From positions 59,929,431-59,993,430 of the forward strand of contig NC_065882.2 of NCBI RefSeq assembly GCF_932274485.2: a stretch of 64,000 nucleotides of DNA. Reading direction: 5' to 3'. The DNA comes from Patella vulgata (taxonomy: Eukaryota > Mollusca > Gastropoda > Patellidae). Each line of letters opens with the position of its first letter. Position 1 is the stretch's first letter. Below the pieces are notes generated by a model. The model had not been told where the DNA came from. It was given only the letters and a program-made list of their open reading frames with translations, and did no database searches. Positions 24,126 to 34,895 of this stretch are shown in pieces. Made by a program: the position numbers and the translations under genes.

Positions 24126-25258
24126 AAAAGATAAATGTGCCTTTAATTAATATGTTTCATCTATTGATTTTGGGATTTCAGTGGGGGACATCAGCCTCAC
24201 TGTTGGCTTGCTTAAATATATTTTTTATTGTTTGTATAAATTATAATTTGATAATCAAAAGAGAGAACTCCAATTTATTAGGATGTTGCAAAAAGAAAAA
24301 GTGGCTTGATACATGTTCTTCAGTATGTCCTGAATATTTGGGAGACTGTACCTTTGCCAATTGCGATGTATTTGTACTTGACTTGCACAACATAAGGTGG
24401 TCTGTCACAAATTTATTACACAGGGATAGAAAGCAAAGATATCCATCTACTCTGTGTTTTGTCAAACTAGGTCATCATTCATGTACAATTCATGATGTTA
24501 CACATGTATGAGTACCATGATAATTGCTCTTACTGCTGATTTTACTTCTTCAATTCAGCTTTTCACCACTTATTCACTATAACTTATACCCTCAGAATAT
24601 CATGGGAAAGGGGTGATATACTATAGTTATTTTCAAATGCATATTAGTCAAATGCATATTAGTACTCTTAATTGGCAGTGTTTTGGCACCTTTGTCAATA
24701 TCTGAATTGGGGACAGAATCAGTTATTTCTAAGAAATATTTAGCTATAGTTTCTTTTGATCCACAGGTAAGTTTTATATAGATTTTGATACCCTTGTGCA
24801 GTTATTTGCATCTGGTATCTATTCTTATAATTGATCTACAGGAGCTACTGCCCTGTCATTGAAACCTTTACTTTAGACCAGTTTTTGAGTCTTTTTCAAA
24901 CTGCCTGGGACTGTGTGACTTTTATGAACCCTATTGAGAAATATTGCCCTCATCAACAAAACCCTATATAAGGTAATGGATCATTTTCTGTTTAAATTGT
25001 GAATTTTATTTATTATTATTTGGATTGCAAAATTTATGCAATTCATAAATGCCAAGGATTATTTTGGGAAAGTCTTAAGAAAGGGTCATTGATGTGCCAT
25101 TTATTTAGTGAAAGAATCTGTATATGTGTATACCCAGTAAGTAATGGAAACAAGGTTCTACCCAGAATATATCTATATCTATATTAGTAAGAGTGAAGGA
25201 TATAAAGTTGTGAAAATAAGCATAGTGATACTGGTAGGTTTAGTTGCATAGTCAGCTT
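24126..25258. other. Intergenic; one unrecognised 129-codon open frame
   Basis: The plus frame at 24122-24511 has a hydrophobic start and a cluster of Cys residues (CCKKKKWLDTCSSVCPEYLG) but no family I recognise and no splice context. I treat it as unproven. A small direct repeat TCAAATGCATATTAG occurs at about 24634-24662. Confidence 0.25.
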
Positions 25259-25475
25259 TTAAAGATGCATTGTGTAAGAGCTAAAATTGCCTATGTCTTT
25301 ATTTTGACTTCAAATGTTATATAAACTATTATTTAGAGATTTATTCAAATGACAAGCCCGTAATTTGAATAAAATTTTCAATATATTCATTTTTCATTAT
25401 CAGTTTTTTAAAATCTATTATAGCAAGAATGACCAGCTCTTTATATCTAAATCTCACATAATTATGCATCTTTAA
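25259..25475 (+). mobile_element. TTAA-flanked element, family 2, short copy
   Basis: 217 bp with TTAA at both ends. TTAAAGATGCATTGTG at the left is inverted as TAATTATGCATCTTTAA at the right, the clearest inverted ends in this family. Internally deleted relative to the other copies. Confidence 0.8.
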
Positions 25476-25608
25476 GAAAGTTGACCTCATAGATGAAAAT
25501 AAAGTATTGAATTGGGTTGAACTGATTTTTTTTAACATGTATTTAATGATGGGGAAATCGTCATATGATTAAACTTTTGTTTCAAAAGAATATGCACAAT
25601 TCTTTTGC

Positions 25609-25760
25609 TTAAAGGGACACCGTATAATACAGCTTGGGAAATTGGTCTCCTTTTCCAGATGAAGACTGGAGGATATAAGTTGTTTGAAAACTCGAAAACA
25701 TATCACGTATATTGAGTTAGTTGCTTGGCCCTAAGGTAGAGGATTTTACGGCTTTTTTTA
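25609..25760 (+). mobile_element. TTAA-flanked element, family 3, partial copy
   Basis: TTAAAGGGACACCGTATAAT, then GGTCTCCTTTTCCAGATGAAG and TTGAGTTAGTTGCTTGGCCC. The reverse complement of 30430-30590 matches throughout. The left TTAA is intact; the right end is not clear. Confidence 0.6.
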
Positions 25761-26890
25761 CACAAAATTAAGCAGTTTAATCAACACTAGCTTTAGCAAT
25801 AGATAAATGTATGGTACAATGAAATCAACAGTTTTGCTGTTTATCCAAATCAGAAAGATCTAGTCATTTTAACTGGCATATAGATTTCCCCGTTATTAAA
25901 TAATGTTCAGTTCAATATTTTTACTTATATATAAAGATTTAGATATAGATCTAATAAATTTATTCATATTGAATAATTGTCCACAAAGTCTGTATTTTTT
26001 GTATACAAAAAAGTGTTCAAATACAGGTATATAAAAGTAGTGTAATGAATATTGTCCAGAACAACATGAAATTTATTGTTATACATGTAGTTGGATATTA
26101 TATTACATAACACTGTGAACTGCCAAATGGTTGTATTTATTTATGATGATTAGTGTGTATTAGTCTAGTATATATACATATAATTGTGTAATGTGTAATT
26201 ACAATTGTATTCATATTGAATATATGTCCACAAAATCTGTGTTTTTTGTACACAGTGTATTGAAGATATACTACACATTTTTATTATTTAATTCAATTAT
26301 TGTAATCTACATGCATAACATTTTAAGAGTAACTAAACAACTTTTAAATGGTTACTGATATATAATTATTTAGGTTATCTACTGTATTGCATCTTAATCA
26401 AATATTTCTGTTCACATGATTATGATACATGTTAGTAAAAGTAGATTTTGCATACGATGATAAAACTGAACAATTTGGTAACCATTTGATAAGTCATAGT
26501 ATCCAAAGGGTTTGGATGCGTAATCTGTTAGAATTCCAAATTATCACCCTTTTTTTGAAAGAAATTAATTTGTTTTTTATATTTTGGTGATTGGAAACTA
26601 AATCCTGAAGAGACAAATTAGAAGTATGATTTTGATAAAACTAATTGAGTATTTGCTTTACCTCATGTATTGATTATTTATCAGAATTTTTATCATTTTT
26701 CATTATATATAATCAAAGTTCAGTTTAAAATGTAAATGTTGTTTCACAGTAAAATATGTTCAAAATGATAGCATTATGAAATTTTATTTTGGTCTCTTCA
26801 TGAAAAGTTAGAGGCCAAAGATGCCCTTGACAGAGTAAAAGGTGCATGTCTCTGTGACTATGTGTGCCTTTCTACAAAAGTTTTTTGGTA
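25761..26890. other. Intergenic, no gene seen
   Basis: Two short related phrases, TTGTCCACAAAGTCTGTATT (25978) and ATGTCCACAAAATCTGTGTT (26225), suggest a weak old duplication of ~250 bp. No coding frame. Confidence 0.4.
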
Positions 26891-26892
26891 AG

Positions 26893-27173
26893 TGGGGGGT
26901 TGGATGGCCGATTGGTTAGCACTGCGTGCTGTATCATAAAGCCTGTCATTGAGTCAACTGGCGTGGTTTCGGTTTTGAATCCCCGGTTGTACGTGACAAG
27001 GAGTAGGGTTGCCTGTCCAACCTCATGGGTTTTCTCCGGGTCCTCCGGTTTCCTCCCACTGCTAAAGACCCCTATGCGCAAGCGAATTATTGAAATAAAA
27101 TTAAACCATATGTTAGTCCCAAAATGACCTAGTTTGTGTCGAGTGGACGTTAAACCCCATTTCTCTCTCTCTC
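26893..27173 (+). mobile_element. tRNA-derived SINE, family A, ending in (CT)n
   Basis: The head GGATGGCCGATTGGTTAGC matches box A of Leu/Ser-type tRNAs (consensus TGGCCGAGTGGTTAAG). Box B resembles TTTGAATCC. A body containing GTTTTCTCCGGGTCCTCCGG and the tail GGACGTTAAACCCCAT then run into CTCTCTCT. Other copies: 47156-47387 (minus) and 63733-64000. Confidence 0.88.
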
Positions 27174-27271
27174 TTTTTTGTTAAGTTATTCATGTTATAG
27201 TTATATTTTTCTTCTTAAACATTACAGACCCACTTTCTTTCGCAATGTATACCACCAGTAACTCTTATGAT

Positions 27272-27636
27272 CAACCAGGTGTCCTGGTGGCTAAGAGGTA
27301 AAGACGCTGGCTTGCTAGCATGGAGGTCGGGTGTTCGATCCCTGCATTGGCCGAGAAAGTTCATCCAGATTTTCCGGCGTGGTTCCTCCCTGTCAGTGAT
27401 GCAGCCTGACACGGACAGCTGTCTAGTAGTTTGCATGGGACAGAAACCGAGGTCCCGTGTACACAATGGCATGCATGTAAAAGATCCCTTGACAGTTGGA
27501 ATTTGATATAAGAGTAGGCCTTAGTGCCAAAGTCCGAGCAAAATTTTCCTCAAAGCACACTGTATGACGTATGCCCATCTTCATTAGCCCAGGTTGGAAC
27601 AGAACAGTAGGACTTTAAACCCCATATCATTTCATT
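27272..27636 (+). mobile_element. tRNA-derived SINE, family B, plus-strand copy
   Basis: Box A TGGCTAAGAGGTAAAGACGC and box B GTGTTCGATCCC lead into the family body and the tail CCCCATATCATTTCATT. The direct repeat TCTTATGAT at 27263-27271 and 27637-27645 is the likely target duplication. It lies 100 bp after a family A SINE. Confidence 0.92.
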
Positions 27637-27645
27637 TCTTATGAT

Positions 27646-28460
27646 ACTGTAACTGAACTGACACTGAAAAAATCTCTTGGCATAATTCATCACAAAATGT
27701 AGCATTATATACCAGTACACGCAATATGATTGGCTAAAATGTCCACGAGATACGGAAGCCACCAGCAAAGAAAATATGCCAGTAAATGTAAGTAATGTCA
27801 GATGTAATAAGAAAAAAAGATTATAAAAAAATAAAACCTAACGCTAGACTGAAAACGAGAGGTATCGGGTAGACTACCGTACCGGTAATAAATAATAATC
27901 TGATGGCATCTTTAATATTTTGTAGCACTAGATTTTAATTGCAGCCTACCTTTTCATGGTGACATCAACACAAAAATAAAAACGCATTTGAAGGAAACCA
28001 GTAAGCACATAACAGTATGATGCACTTAAAAAATCCATAAACAGGCAGAATTAGTGCATTAACACCTCAATGTTTACAGGAGACCTCCCCTTTTGGTTCA
28101 GAGAGGATAATCGCTTTCGCGTATGTTTTGTAATATTTTCTAAAATTATATCTGTACCTGGTCTCCACACACATAATAAAATGCTTGTCCTTGTCTGGAA
28201 CCATTGTTTTCTTTGTGTTCCTATATCCTGCCCTTATTATTTTGATCAGCAGTGAATATTTGCTAGGTCGATAATATAAGAAGAAGTCCTTCGCAATATC
28301 TCTGTGAAACAAATTGATTTTTACCATAGTCCCCCTCTCTGTCGTATCTTTTTGATGCAAGTTGTGGGGTGGAGCAAGATGTACGATATAAGGGAGATAA
28401 CTCTATTTTAAAAAAAAATCCGGGTAAAGACCATTAATGAATTGTTTCCAATATTGAAAT
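27646..28460. other. Intergenic, no gene confirmed
   Basis: Two opposite frames (28067-28360 minus, 28070-28255 plus) overlap each other. Neither has a recognisable motif or splice context. Confidence 0.35.
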
Positions 28461-28825
28461 CGGGGTTTAATACGTCCTACTTTTCTGCACTGACGGGTAT
28501 AATGAAGACGGGCATACGCCATTCAGTATGCTATTAGATGCATTTTGTCCGAACAGCAGTACTACGGATTAGCCTACTCTAGCTGCTTCGACTTAACGGT
28601 TCTTTTACGTGCACGTTAATATGGAGTCCTACACGTGACCTCGGTTTTCCTATTATCATCCGAAGCACTAGACTAGACTCTGTTCCTGTCAGGCCCCCGC
28701 CCTGCACCACAGACAAGGGGAAACTACGCCGAAAAATCCCGAGGAACCCTTTCTGCCAACACCGGGAGAGAACCCGAGGCCTCCTGATGAGCGACTCAGC
28801 GTCTTACTTACTGAGCCACTGTTTC
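28461..28825 (-). mobile_element. tRNA-derived SINE, family B, diverged copy
   Basis: From GGGTTTAATACGTCCTACTT through GACGGGCATACGCCATTCAG and the CAGGCCCCCGCCCTGCACCA block to a worn tRNA-like head ending at TACTGAGCCACTG. Many substitutions; an old copy. Confidence 0.85.
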
Positions 28826-30176
28826 GAATATGGCAAAATATAGTTCATCTATGTCTCCCTTTGCATTGTAATTTTCGTTGAGCCTTTTATTTTATCTAGA
28901 ATCAAAATACGAGTGTTTAAATTTACACTTTTTGTCAAGTTTTTGTGAATATTCATTATTTTGAGGTGAATGGTATCGAGAATTAATTAGAAAAATCGCC
29001 TGTTAAAATGACGTCACAACTTATGAATTCTTTTAACCGGACAAATAAAAATATCGAGATGGTCGACTCCCTTCAATATTTTTATTAGATAATTGACTTT
29101 TACATACGCAATGAGAATGCACGTACCACTGATTTGACTGGACATTGCTGGGCAATGCTGCGACTGAAATTTGATGTTGTTAGGCATGATTATAGGCTGG
29201 TCATTTATCGAAACAAGAAAACCAACAACACCCAACGGACATCATAATAAGAACTTCATTACAGCGGGGATACTGATTCAAAACTTTACATGTTTGATAT
29301 ATTTATAACTGACCAATAAAGGGGACATAACTCTTGTCTTCATTCTGTCAAACGTTTGAATATGACACAGCTCACTATTAATTCCAACCCTGGTTACCCA
29401 CGAAAATTGAGCCGGTCAAAAGGACGAGAATTAACATTAAAGTAATTTCTTAACTTTTATTTTTGGTAAGTTTCATCGGCACTATTTGTTCATCATTTAA
29501 AATAAGATATAACAACGCCAGAAGCAACCATGCATCAATCTTTTTTTTAAAAAATGTTTCTCCTTCGTAGGCCCTAGAGACAACCGTCGATTTAAAAAAA
29601 AAATGACATTTGGGTTGAATTCCTTAATAACTGCTTCTTCGAAGGAGATCCGTTAAAGCTGATACAGTGTGTACTGTTTTTTTTTTTCTTTCTTTTGATT
29701 AAATTTTGTTTTGAAAAACCCCTTTCACATTCTACACTGGAGACCGGCAAAACGCGCCCGATCTGTACCGGCGAAATACAACTAGGATGTACACATCTTC
29801 GAATGGGCATTCACGGATGATATCTTCTATGAGATATTGACTAAATTGTTCTTATCTTGTCTGTATTCGAGCGTTTCCATATCTTGACAAAAATGACTGG
29901 CGACCGGGAAATTGAAAGGATAAGGGTACAAAATGCAGAGAGTATCTCATTGTTGTGAAATTGTCTTCCACATTAGTCACTATAGAAGCCAGAATGTTGG
30001 GAACTTTATTTATCAGGGACTGATCACGGTCATGACCGGATTACCCTGTGAGTGAGGGTCCTGGGGCCTCGGACCTGCAGGGACCCAATCATACACTGTA
30101 TTTAAGGATGCAACCAGTCCTTTATTGATGATTGAGAGAAATCATGGAGGGGCTTGGATCCTACGCGACTGAAATT
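28826..30176. other. Intergenic, no gene seen
   Basis: AT-rich, with slightly higher complexity than elsewhere. Minus frames at 29014-29235 and 29592-29810 have no recognisable motif. Confidence 0.35.
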
Positions 30177-30261
30177 TGTTGGTGGGGGGGGGGTACTAGG
30201 CCCTATTGTCCACCCGTGTTGGTGGGGGGGGGGGGGGTACTAGGCCCTATTGTCCACCCGG
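30177..30261. repeat. Tandem duplication with poly-G, ~46-bp unit x2
   Basis: GTTGGTGGGG and its G-run, then TACTAGGCCCTATTGTCCAC, occur twice in a row. The units differ mainly in G-run length. Confidence 0.9.
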
Positions 30262-30385
30262 AACTGCTAGAAGGTAAAATGGAGAACGTTGCAAAATACA
30301 GGTCTGGGAGATATGTTTGCTGGGGATTCGTATACTATAAATTGTTGGCAACTGACCTAAAATAGTATTCTCGCTTAAAAACAGC

Positions 30386-30910
30386 TTAAAGGGCCAATCC
30401 CGATAATTTTTTGGAGAATAAAACATATTAATTTGGTGTTAAAATGCCTTAAAACCCTCTACCTACGGACCGAGCAAGTAACTCAATATTTGTGATACGT
30501 TTTCAAACAACTTAAACCCGTCAGTCTTCATCTGGAAATGGAGACCAGTGTCCCAAACTGTACTATACGGCGTCTGGATAAAACCAGACCTTTTTTTAAA
30601 TACAAATAATATGTAGGTGACATTTACCGTCCGCTATCAAGTACAGCACATGGGTCATTTACTGTATAGACCTCTCAAGAAACGGGGATCGATTATCAGG
30701 CCATCCAACGAAAAAATTTACCCGAAATCTTAAAAGGGTTACGTGTCCGGATAAGCAGTTTTGACGTTCACATCCAACCGACTCAATATTTTGAGCTGAA
30801 ATTTTGAGGCAAGGTCAATACACCATTCCTATATATTTTGGTGCTTAAATTTCATACGTACTCGGATTTTAATTTTTGAGACTCTGTTCTAATCGGGATA
30901 GTCCCTTTAA
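30386..30910. mobile_element. TTAA-flanked element, family 3, full copy
   Basis: 525 bp. The left end TTAAAGGGCCAATCCCGAT and the inverted right end TTAAAGGGACTATCCCGAT match at 17 of 19 positions, with TTAA at each edge. The left half is homologous, in reverse, to 25609-25760. No coding capacity. Confidence 0.8.
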
Positions 30911-31690
30911 AAACACTCCCTGTTTATTGTACCAGGATTTTGCTGCCCCCCCCCCACACACACAACCCCCCTTGAGCCCAAGCCTAATAGCATGCGAAGG
31001 GGTATGGGGAATAGCAAATCAGATATTTATTGGCGGTCGTGTAGCATTATATTTATTAAAAAGAATATAATAAAATACATATACAAATCAAGTATTTTCA
31101 AGTACCACCCGCTCGATCAAAGCAGTAAACTGGATTGCTGTGCATAGCAAATATAAATTGCTAAACCCACAAAACGTTTTCATGTCACGTATTGATTATA
31201 TCAATATTGAATTATAATGTAAGGAATTTCTAGAGAGCAGCAATATGCTCAGTTATTAATTCGTTATAACAGTATGTGTTTCCGGGTATGGAATTTTACG
31301 ATAAGTTACATAGTTACATATCGGTAGTCTACTGACAAGAATAGAACAGAAACATACGCCTTGGTTGTATTATCCTTTAATGCTCTGCATTTCCTTCGGT
31401 GACCATCCTCCTCATTTTCACCAACCGTCACTTGAAAAACTACGTGGAAGTTTATGAAAGTCGCAATCGCAGATATGATTAACGTCTTCTGGCAAAACGC
31501 GCACAGGTAAACAAGGTAAAAATGGATCATCCGATGAAGATATTCATACAGCCGCAAGAAATACATCACGAAGTAAGGCACATCAGGATGCTGATGATCA
31601 AGTAGAACCCATTGTACTGCCCGTCTGCGCAGAATGTAAAAGAACAGATAAAACAAAACCACAATGTAGTGTGTACATGTATGTGTGTAA
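30911..31690. other. Intergenic; unrecognised minus-strand frame
   Basis: A 118-codon minus frame at 31306-31662 is rich in aromatic and hydrophobic residues, with no family match I know. A C-run and CA run lie at about 30948-30963. Confidence 0.3.
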
Positions 31691-31849
31691 TCGATGAATC
31701 CAGTGAGTAAGTGGTGGTGTTACAGAAACACTACACCAGATACCATGTTAGCTGGCTAGTATTGCCCGTGCTGTGCATTGAGCATTGAGGCAGTGAACGA
31801 AAAGGTCAAGGGACTAACTATTGCTCACGAACAGCTCCAGCAAGGTTAA

Positions 31850-32770
31850 TGTCGCGGAGTAGAGTTTCAACCGTATCAAGAATAGCAATAAACATATAGA
31901 AGACGACCACTTCCAGCTGAAGAAAACAATAGAAGTACTAAAGGTCCACAATGAGAAGCTAGCTCAGAAGAAACAGGAAGGTATCAAAAACAAGAAGCCC
32001 AAACACAGAATCTCTTGAATGAACAATGCGATTGTCCATGGTCTTCTTGTGTCGAGACTAACCAGATGTAAGATCAATGAAATGGGATTTTAACATTCCA
32101 CTGTTCTGCCCCGACTGTGCCAATGAAGACGGGCATATTATGTCATCATACAGTGTACTAAGAGGGAAATTTTGCTCGGACAGAGGCGCTACGACATACT
32201 CTTATACTGAATTCCAACTGCCCAGGGTTATTTTACTTGCACGCGAATGTGTACACGGTACCTCAGGTTTTCGTCCCATCCGAGAAACTATACATTGTCT
32301 CTTGCTATGCCTTCTGCCCTGCACCACTGACAAGGGGGAACCACGCCGGAAAATCCCAGAGGTAAGACATAATAAGACAGGGCGGCCATGTCCAGGTAAT
32401 GAAGGTTTATAATTATGCACTGCCATTTTTAACTTACCAAGATGATGTTATCAGATTCCCCCCCCCCTAAAAAAAAAAGAAAACACTGACTAGGAACGCT
32501 AACCACTAATCGCATCGTGCACAATGGAGAGTTCAAAGATATAAACATCAGGGAAGACAAAACTCCTTTTGAGCGATAGCAGATGCAATATTTAGTAAAG
32601 ATAGTGAGTGAGAAGAAAAGGAGTCAGGCAAAATACAGGAAGATTTGATCTGGAAGATAAGAGGCTACGAAGTATTCCAAACGAAACACAGAAAACCAGA
32701 AACATAAAATACAGATAACGCTCAAAGACACACCTTATATGAACAAAAAAACAGAGCTTCGTATGTATGC
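31850..32770 (+). pseudogene. Possible LINE ORF1 relic (coiled coil), SINE-interrupted
   Basis: Around 31895-32050 a plus frame reads EDDHFQLKKTIEVLKVHNEK and then LAQKKQEG, a coiled-coil style, followed after a frame change by NNAIVHGLL, like the hydrophobic phrase that follows the coiled coil in LINE ORF1 proteins. From about 32545 KDINIREDKTPFER and VSEKKRSQAKYRK look like an ORF1 C-terminal region. It precedes, in the same orientation, endonuclease and RT fragments, as expected for a LINE. Individual matches are weak. Confidence 0.4.
32077..32363 (-). mobile_element. SINE family B copy lacking the tRNA head
   Basis: Reverse copy from AATGGGATTTTAACATTCC through GACGGGCATATTATGTCATC to GGGGGAACCACGCCGGAAAA. 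The tRNA-derived 5' part is absent. It sits inside the possible LINE ORF1 relic. Confidence 0.85.
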
Positions 32771-32803
32771 AGTGCAAAATGTTCCCGAAGTTATATGTAT
32801 TAC

Positions 32804-32870
32804 GGCCGTCTTCATTAGCCCAGTCGGAGCAGAACAGTAGGACGTTAAACCCATTTCATTTCATTTATAT
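32804..32870 (+). repeat. Solo 3' tail of SINE family B
   Basis: CGTCTTCATTAGCCCAGTCG, then GAGCAGAACAGTAGGACGTT and the CATTTCATTTCATTT end. Lies between ORF1-like and endonuclease-like LINE parts. Confidence 0.85.
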
Positions 32871-32929
32871 GTATTATGGAGTTTGGACCTAGAAATACTT
32901 TAATGCCAACACAAGCTGTCGGACTGACC

Positions 32930-33905
32930 CGGGTGGACTATGCTGTAAACGAGAAGGGTGTTATTATACACCAAGAAATGTCTAAAGGCCAATCCTAATC
33001 AGAACAATTTTAACGAAGGTGTTTGGTGTGACGAACGCCTGTTACTTAGATGTGTCTATAGATCCCAGTAAATTATATTCAAGAAGGGAACTAAATCTGA
33101 ACTAGGACTGTGAGTCTCACCAGTATTGTATGTAAACTAAAGGCATGGAGAAATTGGTATGCTAACCCAATCCCGCTCGACAAGTGGACTACCTCCGCAG
33201 AAAACGCTTATCCAACAGACGTCTTATATCTCGACTTTGCTAAGACTTTCGATATAGTTCCTCACTGCCGTCTCACCAAGAAACTAAAGTCACTCGGAAT
33301 TGTAGGTAATGTCCTTGGATGGCTTACAAACTTCCTGTCGGTGTCAGACCGAAAACTGTGTTTCAGAGCCAATGCACATACTTTGGCGTTGTTTAATGTT
33401 ACTAGTGGCATCCCCCAAGGAAGCGTGCTAGATCCGATTCTATTTGTTTGCTACATTAACGCCATGCCAGACATGATAGATACTAAATATCTGATATTCG
33501 CAGACGACAGTTGCAAGACGATCATCTGAATGGCCCAATAAATGGCTACTGCATTTCAACGCTAGTATATGCAAGGTACTAAACATTGGCAAGAACAGCC
33601 CATGATATTCAAAATGAAATGAAATGGTGTTTAATATCCTACTCCTACTGGACTAATGAAGACGGGCATTTGCCATGCAGTGTGCTACGAGGGAAATTTT
33701 GCCAGGACGGTGACGATGTCATTCAAGTCTGGAAATACATGAATGAAAAATACAACACCGGACTACCGTTCACGACAGAGTAAGAGCAAATGCCTTCTGC
33801 AATCGCGTCTATAATGATTGGAAAAAGCTACCGATTGATGTGATCTTTGCCATACCCCTAAACCAGTTTAAAAGTCGCCTGGGCAAAGCCTGCAGTATGT
33901 CGTGC
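32930..33905 (+). pseudogene. LINE pol relic: endonuclease end, reverse transcriptase, C-terminus (CR1/jockey-like)
   Basis: Seen in order: RVLLYTKKCLKANPNQ, then EGVWCDERLLLRCVYRS (about 32957-33070), the late endonuclease phrase of CR1/jockey-group pols; RT from about 33200 with VLYLDFAKTFDIVPHCRL, TSGIPQGSVLDPILFVCYIN and the catalytic FADDS (about 33500); WPNKWLLHFNASICKVLNIG (33540-33598); then DDVIQVWKYMNEKYNT and NDWKKLPIDVI...NQFKSRLG (33711-33895), the usual pol C-terminus. The frame changes at least three times, and most of the region between RT and C-terminus is missing. A reverse SINE B fragment (33615-33712) sits at that gap. Dead element. Confidence 0.9.
33615..33712 (-). repeat. 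SINE family B 3' fragment inside the LINE pol
   Basis: ATGAAATGGTGTTTAATATC, then GACGGGCATTTGCCATGCAG and GAGGGAAATTTTGCC match the 3' ~100 bp of family B in reverse. Confidence 0.8.
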
Positions 33906-34893
33906 ATATACTCCTCATATTATTGGTTTTTATAAGAGCTCACCGCGCCACATCTAGATAATCTTAATCTGCCTCGCATTATATCATATCATAACTATCT
34001 AGGACTTCAATAAGTCCGATTTTTGTGTCAGAAGGAATGAGAGGCCAAAGGTCGCAGATCTGGCAATGACTAATACTAGTTTATTGTTTTATCTATATTT
34101 ATTGTCTTATAGTATATTAATGTTTTGACTGTTGTGTCTCATAGATCTTTGCTGACCAGACATCATTTGTATTGTATGAATTTTGATTGCTGTTTTCACA
34201 ACAAAAGTGACAGAGTTTTATCATATTTACACAATTTCTAATTAAAGACAATTTTCAAAATATATGGTCAATAGCAATCGCGCCATAATGAAATCACTGA
34301 TCACTGTACGATGAGTTGTTCATATGATGACAGACATCAACTCGTCAACACATCGTGCAAATCAAGGAGGGTGCGACCACAAGACCGATTTGGGAGTAAT
34401 AATGGAGATTTTAAAAATGTTTCGAGAGAATGGTACCTCCCTCCTAAGAGAATGGCGGGCCCGAGTAAGAGGACAGGGTAGAAAAGACCAAAATAACCGC
34501 CATTTTAGGCATCTCCCTTCCAGAGATGGCGGCAGTATTATCTCAGAATTTGAATGGCCGCCCACTACAGATGATGAAGTCAAACAAGCGCTGACAAAGA
34601 AAGGTAGGAAGGGTAAAGCTGAAAAGGTAGAAATGTGTTTTGTAAAAGTTTAATAGTATGAGAAGTCTTGTGTGGCGTAGAATTAGATTGGTTAACGGAG
34701 TAAATTTCAGTGTTTACGGATTGCGGTGAAAAAGGAAAGCTGGGATGGAGTAGTTAAAGCGTTATTAAAAATAAGTGGATACGGTAGATTTACATATAAT
34801 TTTAAAAACGTTTGATGGGTGGTCGTGGATTGAAATGGCATAACCCACACTAGTTTTTGAAGGTGCAACCATGCCGAGGAAAGTGGACGTAAT
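33906..34893. other. Intergenic; unrecognised 109-codon frame
   Basis: The plus frame at 34324-34653 (for example EFEWPPTTDDEVKQALTKK) is locally more GC-rich and hydrophilic and looks protein-like, but I do not recognise it. It may be LINE-derived or an isolated exon. No clear splice pair was found. Confidence 0.3.
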
Positions 34894-34895
34894 TA

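Noticed and set aside
24122-24511. Cys-containing 129-codon frame as a secreted protein
   Set aside because: No cleavable signal pattern, no homology I recognise, and it overlaps the end of a degenerate tandem repeat.
26893-27010. Possible tRNA gene
   Set aside because: Boxes A and B are present but the cloverleaf is not closed and the sequence continues into a SINE body with CT tail; three copies in 64 kb.
31306-31662. 118-codon minus-strand hydrophobic frame as a membrane protein
   Set aside because: Aromatic-rich composition is expected from AT-rich DNA; no recognised family or splice sites.
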